Shown one piece after another: positions 32,649 to 44,364 of a stretch of 64,000 bases of DNA (position 1 is its first letter; the number at the start of each line of letters is the position of its first letter). Position numbers and translations under genes: made by a program. Location: assembly GCA_019279435.1 (NCBI GenBank), contig JAAALK010000082.1, positions 23,717,034 to 23,781,033 on the forward strand, given 5' to 3'. The notes beneath the pieces were generated by a model, which was not told the origin of the DNA, searched no databases, and worked only from the letters and a program-made list of their open reading frames with translations. Source of the DNA: Zizania palustris. Its lineage: Eukaryota > Streptophyta > Magnoliopsida > Poales > Poaceae.

Positions 32649-32970
32649 TTTGATGCACAAATCCATGTGAGTCGAAACCAGCTTGGCTCTTCCCTGCCAT
32701 TTGAATATAGTGTAAGGTAAGTTTTCTAGGAACGGTCCCTGATAAACTGCACATTGCACTGTAAATTACCTAATTTATTTGCTGCTGCACTTTCCAGTGC
32801 TAACGGAGATGTTCAACCAAACATTACCATTACAGACAATGCTTTTGTAAGACATTCTGGATACTCTAAAAATTTTTAAGTGATGTTAAGAGAGCTTGTT
32901 TATTTATCTCCGCTGCTTTTGAGTGTGACAGACTCCAATTGGCTACCACTTGACTATTATGAAGAGTGAG
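32649..32970 (+). pseudogene. Three phased exon-like segments, protein not recognised
   Basis: Exon-like 32649-32716 (TTATTCAG acceptor, GGTAAG donor) reads FDAQIHVSRNQLGSSLPFEY; 32798-32846 (TTTCCAG acceptor, GTAAGA donor) reads ANGDVQPNITITDNAF; from 32932 (TGACAG acceptor) TPIGYHLTIMKSE. Lengths 68 and 49 bp keep one reading frame across both introns, which supports real exons of a cellular gene. No start, no terminal stop context and no family that I recognise. They lie on the same strand as the HSP90 and GSK3 fragments, so they may be another captured gene piece or part of a disrupted host gene. Confidence 0.45.
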
Positions 32971-33780
32971 TGTGTTAACTTAATAGGGGTAAGATCCATT
33001 GCTTTCACACACAAGCTATTTAAAGATGCATGATTCTATGGAAATGTTGCAAGTTTGCTATGCTTTAGTTCATATGACTGTGTAAATCACATTAGTTTTA
33101 CCTGTAGTGTGCAAGAGGGATACCTGTCAAATTCATCTATATTGCTCAAGAGGAAAATTTATTTTGATTTTCTTGATCTATGAGTTACTTCCTGCCACTT
33201 AAAATTTTGTAACTGTATCTTAAGGTTAAGATTATGTATTTGTTTTTTCAGATGTGATTCTTACTAACAACTGTATGGTTCTGCAGGCGGCTGATTTTAT
33301 TTGCAAACTTCAAATGTGCTCAAACTTTCACATCGATAATCCATTTTTGTCCGCATTTTTTTACTAAAGCTAGATCGCTTTTTTTGGTATTTTAATGCTG
33401 CCTATGTACATATCTCATACCTTCAATGTTTTCATGTTGATATCTGTAAAAACTGAATTTTGAATCGCATTAATGTCCCAAACTGTTTATTTATGACGAT
33501 GATAATGTGTTTACACGAAAACGTGCTCCCACACTTACCAGTTCGACGATCCAAAAGTGCGCAAACATTTCAAGGGAAAACCCTAAAATGTTGTGAGACA
33601 CTGACGTCGTGTTTCGATAACCCTCAATCAGTAGTAAGGGGAAATGAAGTCATAAGGCAATCAAACAAATATTCAAAATTAAAGTTTAATTAACTGAAGT
33701 GTTGTATAAAATAATTAAACTGGTCTAATTATAGTCGATTCCAATCTGTAGTGAAGGGCAGTCTGACTGGCCTATGAGGA
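32971..33780. other. AT-rich sequence without recognisable genes
   Basis: Intron- or intergenic-like. A possible further exon follows an acceptor near 33252 or 33287 (ADFICKLQMCSN), but this is too weak to call. Confidence 0.3.
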
Positions 33781-34560
33781 CTGGTTATACCAGCGTGTGT
33801 TGGCATGGTGCGGTCAGATTGATGTGACGCCACCGGTCAGACCAAGACCCGCAGAGGGCTCCTATTTGGATCTTGTTGGTACACCCGGTGGTAGGGCGGC
33901 ATGACTCGGTTGGACCGACAAGGGCCCACCGGTCGGACCGACGAGGGAGGAAGTGGAGTGCCTCGCGTCGTCGGCATGCCGCGTGACGATCTGGCATGAG
34001 CACGGATCCGATCTGCTTCGCTTCTTCGGCGCCCTTCTCGAGGAGAATTGCTTCGTGTAGAAGGCCTTGCCGGTGAAGATGAGGATGAACACCTGCAAGA
34101 AAATACCAAAATCAAGTATCAATTCGGCCTTGAGACCGAATTTCCACGTGTGGCTAAGAAAAATGATAAAAATCCGTTACGTGGATGAGATGGGAGATTC
34201 ACAGGCGAATCAACAAGGTTTACCACAGTTACGACGTGATGCCCGGAGGGCTTTCAGTGCAAACCCACAAAGATGTACTGAACTATGGCACAAAAGTAGA
34301 TGAAAAGTAGACGTACGATTCAAAACTAGGGTTTTGAAGTGTTGATCTGTGGAGATTGATCCATGAATCGACCTTCCCCCTATATATCAAATAGGATTCA
34401 GCCAAAATTTGTTAAAATTTAATTAGAGATCAAAACAGCGCGAAACCAACTCTATCTCTAATTTTCAGACTGGGTCGATTTGACCGGACCCATTGGGCCG
34501 GTCTGACCGGGCCTACATGGCCGGTTGGACCGACCTGTGCTAGGACACAACATATTTTCG
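33781..34560. repeat. Unclassified GC-rich repeat with CCGGTC-GACC words
   Basis: GC-rich island in AT-rich DNA with repeated words such as CACCGGTCAGACC (33829), CACCGGTCGGACCG (33929), CCGGTCTGACCGG (34498) and CCGGTTGGACCGAC (34520), and a CTATATATC box near 34379. It looks like part of a grass transposable element, possibly LTR-derived, but no ends or duplications are clear. The ORFs in it lack recognisable domains. Confidence 0.35.
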
Positions 34561-35228
34561 ACCCAAATTACTAAAATTGACTTTTTGACAATTTTAATTA
34601 TTAATGTCATTTTTTGCTATCAACGGTGTGTTTTGGCTATATTCTAAAAATGTGAATGCATTCTTATATTTTGTTTTATTAATGCCTTTCTCAGCCCAAA
34701 TATCTTCTAAAGATAAATGCTTAGAGTGCAATTTTGTGTTTTGTTGACTGAAGGAAATAATTTCTTTAATGTTGATGTTTCAACTTCTGTTAGGAACATC
34801 TGAGAAATGCCCATTGATTATAAGAAGAAATCAGATGCCATAGCACGGCAATCTGGCCCCCAAATCTAAAAGGCATGGTGATATTGTTAATGCTCATAAT
34901 TCTCAACGTTTTAGGTAATACTGTAAAAGTTCATTGTAACTTGTAGTACATGACTATGGCTTTGTATTAACTTATTGTTTTCAATAAGGATTCATACTTT
35001 ATCATATTAATGTAATTTACGCTCTTATTTCTCAAGGTGTGCTAACTATTAGTTTAACTAGGACATTGAAACTTTGTTGTTTTAAATGTAAAATATGAAA
35101 ATAGGTGCTTAATAACCATAAGCGTATAATATGTTCGTAGAACAATTTTATTAGGTGTGACATGATCATTTTGAACTTACCATCAGCGTAAAGAAAAGAA
35201 GATTCAGCAAATTCACCTGAATTAAATT
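34561..35228. other. AT-rich sequence, nothing recognised
   Basis: No ORF, repeat or regulatory site that I can support. Confidence 0.3.
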
Positions 35229-35345
35229 CAGATATCTAAATTCACATGATCTTTTGTTCTTTACCATAACATTAGCATGGCACACTACTAGTTTAGATTT
35301 AATCCATAAATGTGGGGTGTTTATCTTGGTCTAACCGCAGGAAAA
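35229..35345 (+). repeat. Dispersed repeat, copy 1
   Basis: About 115 bp closely similar to 40406-40516, including CATGATCTTTT, CACTACTAGTTTAGATTTAATCC and TTATCTTGGTCTAAC. Identity unknown; the CACTACTAGT word resembles a Helitron 3' end, but the similarity runs past it. Confidence 0.6.
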
Positions 35346-35371
35346 GCAAATTCACCTGAATTAAATTCAGA

Positions 35372-35401
35372 CTAGATGGACCTGCATGCGTTGCACGCCT
35401 T
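35372..35401 (-). mobile_element. Possible Helitron 3' terminus
   Basis: On the minus strand GGCGTGCAACGCATGC is followed by ...CCATCTAG and then T, resembling plant Helitron 3' ends (GC-rich hairpin a few bases before CTAG, insertion before T). No 5' end was found. Confidence 0.3.
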
Positions 35402-36950
35402 ATCGATGAGCCCGGAGATTTGATCATGGAGAGTGAACTATTATATAGATGTGGATCTGGATTAAAAAAAGTGACTGATAAATAAGAAAGACTTTTAATA
35501 AATTAATGGTTCCATACTCCTATCTTTTCTAACAAAATTTCTAGCTTCTGCAATCTCAATAATGGCAGTATGCTATGTTTACTGAAAAGATTATTATTAT
35601 TCTGCATCCATATTCACAAAACACACTGCTTTGGATCTTTTCTAATCGTTTTTCTCGTGCTGTTGAGTGTTGACTTGTTCCTAGGTAGATTTCACGGTCT
35701 GTTTGGGATCCTAATTGCATTGCATCAGTGCATTCCGGCAAGGTATCCTCCAGAAATTTGTCAAGAACTTGCGAGCAGTCGAGGATGTAGTGACGTCCTA
35801 GCTCAACCGTGTAACAGCAGAAAAAGTATCATAAGAATAATCAAGTTCTTGACCAAGGGCATTTAAAGTGAAATCAATCACCAGTTTGAATGAAAATAGC
35901 TAATCTAGAGATGTCAATTGAACTAAGTATAAATACAACAAAACAAATTACAGGTGTCAATTGAAACAAACCTTAGTTCCAAGTCGTTTGTTAAGGGCTT
36001 CTTCCCACGTATTAGCAGCATGATCTGGTTGAAGCTTGCTCTACATGACCCTAACAGAGGCAACCTAAGCCAATGATAAGATTTGAGCTATTATGGTCAG
36101 CAAAAGAATTTGTTAAAAACAAACAAAAAACTGGAGTTGTTTTGTTATGAGTAGAATAAATCTGTTATATCTGCACCATGTAATGTATATTGATAGCCTA
36201 TGAGATGAACCTATGAAAATGCATGGCGATAAGATTCAGCACACTTAAGAATATAAGCATTAGTAAAATGTTGTTAGAGCATACCACATGAGCATCCAAT
36301 GGCGGTGGATAGCTATCGCTTATGGTATCGATCCAACTAAAAATCATCAGGTTTCCATCCATAACATCCATGTTTTGCACAATTCTAATTTGGCTGACCT
36401 TCAGCATGGGAAAGCTGTGGCAGGTCAATCTGCGGATGTCATGGTGAGTCGAGACGAGATTGGGTGGCTTAGCGCGACGAGGAGCACGACGTCACCGGGG
36501 CGGATGCCCATGCAGGATGAGAGCGTGACAGTGGTGGTGAGGATAGTGGACCGCGCTTAGGTCCATATCTTTGCCACCTACATCCTGCAAGCACCAAAAA
36601 GCAGTGTTCTTTAGAAATTAAGATCATAATCCGAACAAAATCCAAGAGGTTCAGCACGAGTGGGCCAACAAACTGAGAAACATTCAAACATCATTGCCAA
36701 TATATAAATTTGGAGGGAAAAGGATGATTTGTCAAGAGTAACAAAAAAATGCATGCAATGGAAAAAAATGAAAACTAAACTGAAGGACAAAACTTTAAAA
36801 AGTCTACATACATTTTCCTACCTTAAAAAGTAATCCTAGCCAGAACCTGAAAATGAAGGAAATTAAATCACTACATAAGCACAATATAGAATATCAAGAA
36901 GGTAGCACGTAAAGGTTTTGCAAAATATAGCCATATTTTATAGAGATTAG
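35402..36950. other. AT-rich sequence, nothing supported
   Basis: Scattered short ORFs without domains. A GC-richer piece at about 36440-36560 is not recognised. Confidence 0.3.
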
Positions 36951-36953
36951 TCA

Positions 36954-36986
36954 AACGCTCGTGCTTTGCAATAGAACTTTATTTTT
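36954..36986 (-). mobile_element. Possible degraded Helitron 3' terminus
   Basis: Minus strand reads TTGCAAAGCACGAGCGTTTGACTAA, like the common grass Helitron end (hairpin then CTRR), with mismatches in the stem. Low confidence, no partner end. Confidence 0.2.
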
Positions 36987-38176
36987 AATGATAAACACTT
37001 ATTTAAAGTAATAATATTTATACATCTCAAAGTAAAGAGAAATCAAATATATTACAATATTATGTATCCTGATCCTTGATCCTAGTATTAAAGTCTTAGT
37101 CACATGTTATATGATCTTGGATGAAATAGTCCACAATTTTTCTCTAGACGATAATAATTATTACAGTAGATATAAACATGGTTTGTCATACACCTTTGAG
37201 AATTGCTTTTTCTCGATGACATGTTGCATAATAGAAGACATAATGATTTGGATAACTTCGGTTGTGTTTCCTAGCAATGAAATAACAATTAACGGTAATT
37301 TTCTGTAGGCCCTGATTTGCATCTACCCTTCCGATGGTATAAAATATTATACACCTTTTTTTGATACAGTGAACGTAATTTATGGCAACTAAGCTGTTAA
37401 ATAAGGCACAATGTTTATCAATTAGGATGCTTATGATACATTGAAATAACTATTTTTCGAAACAAATATAATCTAGCTTGAAATAATGAAATTATATCAT
37501 TGTTTGAAGTCGCACAAGTAAAGATAGACATCTAATAACTCCATAGACTGGCCACAACAATTTTATGAATACATAAACATCACCCAAATGAAAAAAAGAG
37601 AACTCAATAATCATATCATCGCCATAAAAAAGAAGAAAACATTCAAAATTTATTATTTTCTTTTATGTTCTGTAAAGAGCAGATCGAAATGAAATTAAAC
37701 AGAGTTACTTCATCGCTAACAACAAACAACTAATGAGATGGACCTTTACAAACAAAAAAGTCAAAACTTTCGCATAACAAATAGATATGGAAGCTAGTGT
37801 CAGCGTACAGATTATTAGTAACATCCACAAACCAGAAAGTTTATGAAAAATGAGAGGTGTTCAAACAATAGATGTTTACATCAAGAATGGAACATATTTC
37901 ATAAAATATTGAAGTCGGCAAAGCCTGTCTAGTTTACTTCGAAGTTCAAAAAGAGTCACAGAATCAGCATAGGAAGAAACTTACTGAACTCAAAGTGTTG
38001 TTCAAGGTGAATCCCAATAAACAGCAAACTCAGCATGTTCACAACCAAATGGATTAGGCCAGCATGGGGCCATATACAGCTAATGAGGCGCCACCGTTGG
38101 TGCTGATGAACAACTTTGTTCTAGTCAAGAGCTCCTATTTTCGGCAAACTGCACATCAAAGCGAACTGTTAATAGG
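36987..38176. other. AT-rich sequence, nothing supported
   Basis: No coding, RNA or repeat feature that I can support. Confidence 0.3.
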
Positions 38177-38184
38177 ATCACCGA

Positions 38185-38909
38185 CAGGGCCGTTCCTGGG
38201 CCAGGGCGAGAGGGACGACCGCCTAGGGCCCAGGAAAGTTAGGGGCCCCCAATTTATATATGTGTATATAACTTAGTATTTTTATATTCTCTACACCACA
38301 ATTCACAATCTAAAAATGATCCAGTATGTAGCACAATAAATCTACAAATTGGAGTATTGGCTAGCGTGATATCGCCCTAGTCCAATGTAGCACGCTAGCA
38401 GTCCAGCATTGCAAATGCAGGCCAGCTAAGCAGTCACGCACTAACGCTTGTCCTCCCATGATATTACCCCAAATCCTCACCTACTCACTTGGCAACCTAA
38501 ATCCCCTATTCATCAGCTCACGATGGCATAACTCCTGCTATAGCAATGCTGCAATGAGTAACGATTAACGAACAATGGATGAGAAAGTCTTTCGTCACCT
38601 CAGTTACTCCACTAGAGCCTAAAGTGCTAATGAGTGGTGACCGGTCTAAATCTTATCCTAAATTCTAATGCTAGACCGGTGAATGGTAGTGACAATGGTT
38701 CTGCCCTCGCGGTGAGCCATATGAGTGATCCGACTGACAATATGGTAGGAAGCGGCGCTGTCGATTTGCCGATGCTCACATGTTGTCGCTGCTCGTCGCT
38801 AATACCCTTGTACATCTACTCATGCGATTTGCCCACTCACTAAAAATAGATCGAAGGGCCCCTAAATTTTTTTTCGCCCAGGGCCCCAAGAATGCTAGGA
38901 ACGGCCCTG
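38185..38909. mobile_element. hAT-type non-autonomous element
   Basis: Terminal inverted repeats CAGGGCCGTTCCTGG... / ...CTAGGAACGGCCCTG and a perfect 8-bp duplication ATCACCGA (38177-38184, 38910-38917). 725 bp, no transposase frame. The 8-bp duplication and CAGGG start fit the hAT superfamily. Confidence 0.88.
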
Positions 38910-38917
38910 ATCACCGA

Positions 38918-39440
38918 TTATCTTATTCATCCGACATTATATTAGTCAACAACACATAGTCGACATTATTCTCAAATAAAAGCAAAGAGCAGAATTTTGT
39001 GGCCCCAGGGGTGGAACGTGGCGGCCTTTCGGTGAGACATCGCCGTGAACGGCGCAGCCTTCACGACCAAGACGTAAATGACCACAAACCAGATGCACCA
39101 TCTAAGCTTGTAAATATAAACTCGTCTCCAGTGCAATCATTACAAGCATACAGCACCAAGCAGCAATCTTGATGACCAATGATGTAATCTGTAGAGTGGC
39201 AGAATTTCAAGTGACCTAAAAGGTCAAGGAGTGCAAGAATTTGATAGAACTAAAGTTCTGAAAGTAGTGTTCAAGGAAAAACCGATGATAAATTGATAAT
39301 TCAATCAATTAGCACTATGCTAGCAACATCAGTTTAACAACAAACTGAAACCATCGCAATTGACCACTAACACATAAAATTCGACGCACAAAGATAAGAA
39401 TAACCCTCACTTACCTGATAAACCATGGCAAATACTCAAG
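38918..39440. other. Host sequence, nothing recognised
   Basis: No supportable gene or repeat. Confidence 0.3.
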
Positions 39441-39908
39441 GCAAAACAACCTTCACGGAAACCTCAAAACTTTTTTTACCTCTCGAATCCATAGAGACGA
39501 AAAAATAAGTACTCATGGAGAAGACGACGGCGGTGCAGGCAGTTCGGGGCGTCAGGCGAGAAGAGCAGTGTGGTCGGGGAAGATGGGGGATTGGAAAGTC
39601 AGATCGAAGTGGTTCGAAAAATCGAAATGGGCAGCTGGAGCGGGAGATGGCAACAGAGATTTTGGTGAGGTTGGGGCACCACCGACGCCGCGACGAGGAT
39701 GTCGTTGGGGTTCGGGGAAGCGGTGAGGTCTTCGTTCCTAGAACCGTATCTGGCCGCGAGATGACCATGGCGACATCTAGGGAAGGCGATGGTGGCGGGC
39801 GCTAGATGGGCGGGGGCAGCAAGATTCGGGGCAGGGAAGTGGAGGAGGGAGTGGGCAGCAGTCATGGCGGCGAAGGCGGGGCCGCGGGGGCATGGGCGCA
39901 TAGAAGAG
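39441..39908. other. GC-rich segment of unknown origin
   Basis: A GC-rich block open in several frames (e.g. 39515-39805 plus, 39436-39768 minus) without recognisable domains. It may be a 5' part of a gene fragment or an element; not a supported gene. Confidence 0.25.
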
Positions 39909-40200
39909 TAGGTCTGCTATTGGGAGGGTACGGGTATTCATACCAAGCTTTATCAAATTTTATTCTTTTCAATTCTTCATTATCCAAAATTCCCCGTACC
40001 TATTGGTTAATGGGTAAAACATAGTATTGCAAATAAAACACTATTATTTTATTTACACATACCCTCCCCTCTCTAATTTTAATTGAATAATACTCATACC
40101 CCCTTCACTCCAAATATATAAAATAATTTTTACTATATCATCTCTATTTCTTGTGGGTATGGGTTTAGATAATAGGTAAGGATACCTAATGTCAGACCTA
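39909..40200. mobile_element. Possible MITE with TAGGTCTG termini
   Basis: Inverted ends TAGGTCTGCTATTGGGAGGGTA... and ...ATACCTAATGTCAGACCTA (8 bp perfect, then partial). The inside is AT-rich and non-coding. Flanking duplication is not clear, so superfamily and boundaries are tentative. Confidence 0.45.
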
Positions 40201-40405
40201 GAGGAGAGCACGGAAGAAGAGAGGGATCTAGATCTAGAAGAGAGGAAGAAAGACTGAATTAATTCCACAAAAGCTAAGGACGATTTTGTAAAACGGGATG
40301 GCCACCGCGTCGGTCCAATTTTACATAAATCAAAGGGATTTTTTTAATGAAATGACGTGGCATCTCCTGGTTCAGGAAAGCCCACCTCCTTTTAATATAA
40401 GTAAT

Positions 40406-40516
40406 ATCTAAATTCACATGATCTTTTATTTTTTACCATAGCATTAGCACGGGACACTACTAGTTTAGATTTAATCCGTAAATGTGTGGTGTTTTATCTT
40501 GGTCTAACTGCAGGAA
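40406..40516 (+). repeat. Dispersed repeat, copy 2
   Basis: Second copy of the repeat at 35229-35345, same orientation. Confidence 0.6.
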
Positions 40517-41328
40517 AATATTATATTATATTGTTGACTCGGGATATTCAAATCGAGTTTGTTATCTAGCCCATTCAAGGGACAACGGTACCAATGTACC
40601 ATGCACGTGAATTTCAATATGCAGCTCCAGACTCCAGTTGGCGTGAAGATCTTCAACTATCGTCATTCATCTCTAAGAAACATCATCGATCGAAAGATCA
40701 TTTGGTTGGTGTTCTCACAGTGAAATGGCGTATTCTCCATGGAATACCAAGCTATCTAGCTAGTTGATAAGCAAAAGATGACAATATCTGCGTGCATGTC
40801 TTTACACAATTTTATGCTCGCGATGGGTATTTTGGAAGATTTGAGAGTGCAGAATATGTTCAAGAGCACGTGGCAAATTCAATAGGTGTGGATAATACTG
40901 CACACGCAGATGATGCCACTATAAGTTAAATTCGTGATACCATTGCTTGAGTTTAGTAGTGTGAGGGTGAATGGCTACATGTGTCAGTTTTACAATTTTG
41001 TAACTAGTTACGTTGAAAAAATAGTCAAAATTCGGCTATTTGAAATGACGCTTCAAAATTAAGATAATTTAGTATTTTCTATTTTGTATTATTACTTTAA
41101 TAATAACTGTAGTTTTATATACCAACAATAAACCCCAATTTTATAAGCCGTTAAAAATATGACAAGAAGCTTCTCAACGCTTTTCTAACTTATTTAAAGA
41201 ATTAAGCAAGCTAGCTTATAAATAAAATAAAGTTGTAAAACAAGGTTGTCGAGTAGCTTGATACGGACAAAATTTGCAATTTATTTCACTTAAAAGTTAA
41301 ATCTGGAACACTTGTTCGCCCAACCATC
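40517..41328. other. AT-rich sequence, nothing supported
   Basis: No gene or element that I can support. Confidence 0.3.
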
Positions 41329-41331
41329 GAT

Positions 41332-41630
41332 CATTCAACTTCTACTGAAGCAGGACACCAGTATCAGCGGGTCCAAAAACCCATCGGTGTAAACAATCGG
41401 AGTACCATCAGCTTATCATCTGAAATGGAGTATTTTCAAAGGAATTTTAGAGGATTTAGTATAATTTCTATGAAAATCCTCATTCAACTTCTACTGAAGC
41501 AGGACACCCGTATCAGCGGATCCAGAAACCCATCGGTGTAAACAATCGGAATACCATCAGCTTATCATCTGAAATGGAGTATTTTCAAAGGAATTTTAGA
41601 TAATTTAGTACAATTCTTGTAAAAATGTTC
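41332..41630 (+). repeat. Tandem duplication of about 150 bp
   Basis: Units 41332-41481 and 41482-41630 both begin CATTCAACTTCTACTGAAGC and carry the same ATCGGTGTAAACAATCGG and GAAATGGAGTATTTTCAAAG segments. Divergence is about 10 percent by eye. Confidence 0.85.
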
Positions 41631-42609
41631 CAAAAGAACCCTAAACTGTCACATAAGATGTATGATAGAAGGGAATGTCAAGCTGGCTGACATGCTTTAA
41701 CATTTCATGTTTCCCATCGGGAGATATTCATGTGTGAATAACATGCCATGTTTTTCAATGAATGTTGGCTATTGTTACACTACAGATTCAATTCAACAGG
41801 TGATAACTGGGGGGAGGAGCAGGGACTACAACGGTGTTGACTGCTGCTCTGCTGATTTTTGGTTCTGGAAAGGGGATCCATCACCAGCGTCATGTGAAGA
41901 AGTTGACTCGCTTGAAGAAGGCTTTGCACCAGCTGAAACGATGTTCTTGAACCAAGCGCCCTGGAAAGTAGGTCCATTTCTGTTTTGGTTCCCTGGGGAT
42001 TCTGGTTGTGAGGGTTGGTTTTTTGAAGCCAGGCCTGCCATAAATCTGTATGCTACTCTACTGGCATTCACAATTTCTGTTTTAGCCTGCCTGAACTGCA
42101 AATCGTAAGTTCACAGTGAAATCATGTCCAGGAAAATAATAATGTACTATACCACTGTATATAAGCAACATAATGAATAATGATCACGCGCAGAGCAATT
42201 CATGAATCCTACATCTTGTAGGAATGGTCCATAATCATATTTGCACAAACAAAAATGGATGCAATAGCTATCGGTGTCTACACGTAAATGGCATTTGGTG
42301 AGTGTGGAACTGCCTGCATCTTGATGAGTAGCAAATATCTAAAGAGTGAATATGAAAATACATGATAAAATCATTGAAGTAAGCCCAGAAACTCCTAAAA
42401 TTTTGGTGACAAACCAAACAATCACACTAATCAAAATTTTGGTAAGGTTTACAAGGGAAATGATCCAAGCAAACACTTAAAGTCATGCACATTCACTCAA
42501 GTCTTGACATTTCTATGCATTTTCTCTATTAATCAATGCCAGAAAGGGAAAAAAATATTCAGCCAACTGATGACTGTGATGGCTACACAAAAAGCATTTC
42601 GATAGTGAT

Positions 42610-42992
42610 TGTGTCATATGGGCCCAGCACTACAGTGCCAGGCCCGGCCCAAGGAGGACATGCGGCCCAATGTGGCAGCACTGGCTGGCCCATAAGAGCA
42701 ATCCTATTTAAATTAGGACTTTTGATATATTTTCCTTGCTTGTTAAGATTAGGCTTCTTTATTTGAGTAGGATTCATTTTAGTTAATTCTTAGGCCTTAT
42801 AAATATAGATGTAAGCCCTTCAGGCACAATCAAGCAATAAGAAGTACTATTCTACAATCTGCCCTAATTATGTATAGTCCCCGTCCGTTCTACGAGATAG
42901 CGCGACAAGAGGATTCTCCCTGCGTTGGCTACGAACTACATAGCCAAGATCCTCCTGCCCTAGGGTTTGAGGCCCTTGATAGATAGTCTACA
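42610..42992 (+). repeat. Solo-LTR-like segment
   Basis: TG...CA block with LTR-like layout: GC-rich first part, a TATAAATA box (about 42798), poly-T and AATAAG motifs, ending TAGTCTACA. The flanking 5-mers (GTGAT, TGGAT) match only partly, so the boundaries are uncertain. Confidence 0.4.
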
Positions 42993-43000
42993 TGGATTTA

Positions 43001-43189
43001 GGGCATGTTTGTTTCAGCTTTAGATTATAACAATCCAGTTTATAGAAGAAAGTTGGTGCCACTAGCTTACTGGATTGTTATAATCTACACTAAAGATTAT
43101 AATAAACTGGTAGAATAAGTTATCTCGTTTGTTTCAACTTATGAAAAAAAATTGGATTGTTATAATCTAAAGCTAAAACAAACAGGACC
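43001..43189. mobile_element. Tourist-like MITE (PIF/Harbinger)
   Basis: 189 bp with long imperfect inverted ends (GGGCATGTTTGTTTCAGC / GCTAAAACAAACAGGACC) followed inward by TTAGATTATAACAATCCA on both sides. Flanking trinucleotides TTA and TGA approximate the Harbinger TTA/TAA duplication. Confidence 0.75.
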
Positions 43190-43273
43190 TGAACCCATAA
43201 GATGGAAAATTCCAGGGATTCCTAGCATAGATGCATTAACATCTAAATGAATTCAGTTCCCGAGAGAAGATGT

Positions 43274-44020
43274 CATAGTTGTTACGGCGACGCGGCGAAG
43301 CGCGGCGACCTACCACCGTCATAACTTTACAGCGCTTATGGCACGCGGCGCGGCGTCGCCATAGACACATCAGCGCGGCGAACAATATAGAAAAATAGCT
43401 TATAGGATTTAGAAAAATATATCAATATATAAGTACTAAAATACTAAATTGCAAATAACAATATTAGTATGGTATGATAAACATAGCAATACAATATCAA
43501 GTTACAATATTGTCACTTTAGATATATTATAATATAAAAAATATAATTAAAATTGTAAAAACATATTTAAAATTATGTCTAATAATATATTTAAAGTACA
43601 GTAAATAATCTATTTATATAAATTTTACCACACAACCCATTTAAATTTCAGCCCATTTAAAGCCCATTTCTAAACCCTAACTTCTCCCCACTACCTCTCT
43701 CCCTCTCAGCCCCTCTCCAGCCGCCACACTTCCTCTCCTCTCCCTCCTCTTCTCTTCCCCATCTTCTACCCTAGTGCACTAGGCGGCCAGATCTGAGCTC
43801 GCCGCGCCCCACCGTGGCCCCGCCGCGCCCTCGCCACGCTCCATCGAGCCCTCGCCGCGCCTTCGTATGGCGGGCGCCACGGGCGCCACGCCACGCCACA
43901 GTGGCGCCACACACCTGTGGCGCCCACCATAGACACTTGGGTGATATGGCGGTCCATGGCGAATTGCAGATTTTCGCCACGGCGATATGGCAACGATATG
44001 GCGACGCCATAACAACTATG
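43274..44020. mobile_element. hAT-like non-autonomous element
   Basis: Inverted ends CATAGTTGTTACGGCG / CGCCATAACAACTATG and an 8-bp duplication GAAGATGT/GAAGATGC (43266-43273, 44021-44028, one mismatch). 747 bp. Its second half is very GC-rich and open in all frames but codes for nothing recognisable. The piece starting at 63750 shares the CATGGCG/GCGTCGCC style of terminus. Confidence 0.85.
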
Positions 44021-44119
44021 GAAGATGCTAACACAAAAAGGGCATCTTTTCCTAAATCCTAACACGCATGAGTCAAAATAGCAGTGTTAGTTAAGTAAAA
44101 CATGTTGTGCTCTCCAAGA

Positions 44120-44364
44120 CAAAACTATGAATAGTCAAACCATGTCATGGGTTGTGGGCTAGGGCTGCTAGGCCCAAGCCCAGTCACGTGAACAGTACCA
44201 CATGGGTAATGGATTTGGATTGGTCTTATAGGCTCTATAAATAGGATTGTATTGATAAAGTAATCAATGAATAAGAAAGAAGTCTAATCTTTCATCTCAA
44301 TGTTCGTCTCCCTCACCTATGTCTACTTTTCATCCCAAGCAGTCGACGCTACCTGGCTATCATC
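44120..44364 (+). repeat. LTR-like fragment
   Basis: Contains CTATAAATAGG (about 44235), then AATCAATGAATAAG, a copia-LTR-like promoter/leader arrangement. It is interrupted by the hAT element at 44365 and seems to continue at 45577. No ends defined. Confidence 0.3.

Noticed and set aside
41707..42108. A 133-codon plus-strand ORF with several Cys and Trp
   Set aside because: No recognised domain, no promoter or splice context, and isolated among MITEs; could be chance. Kept only as a note.
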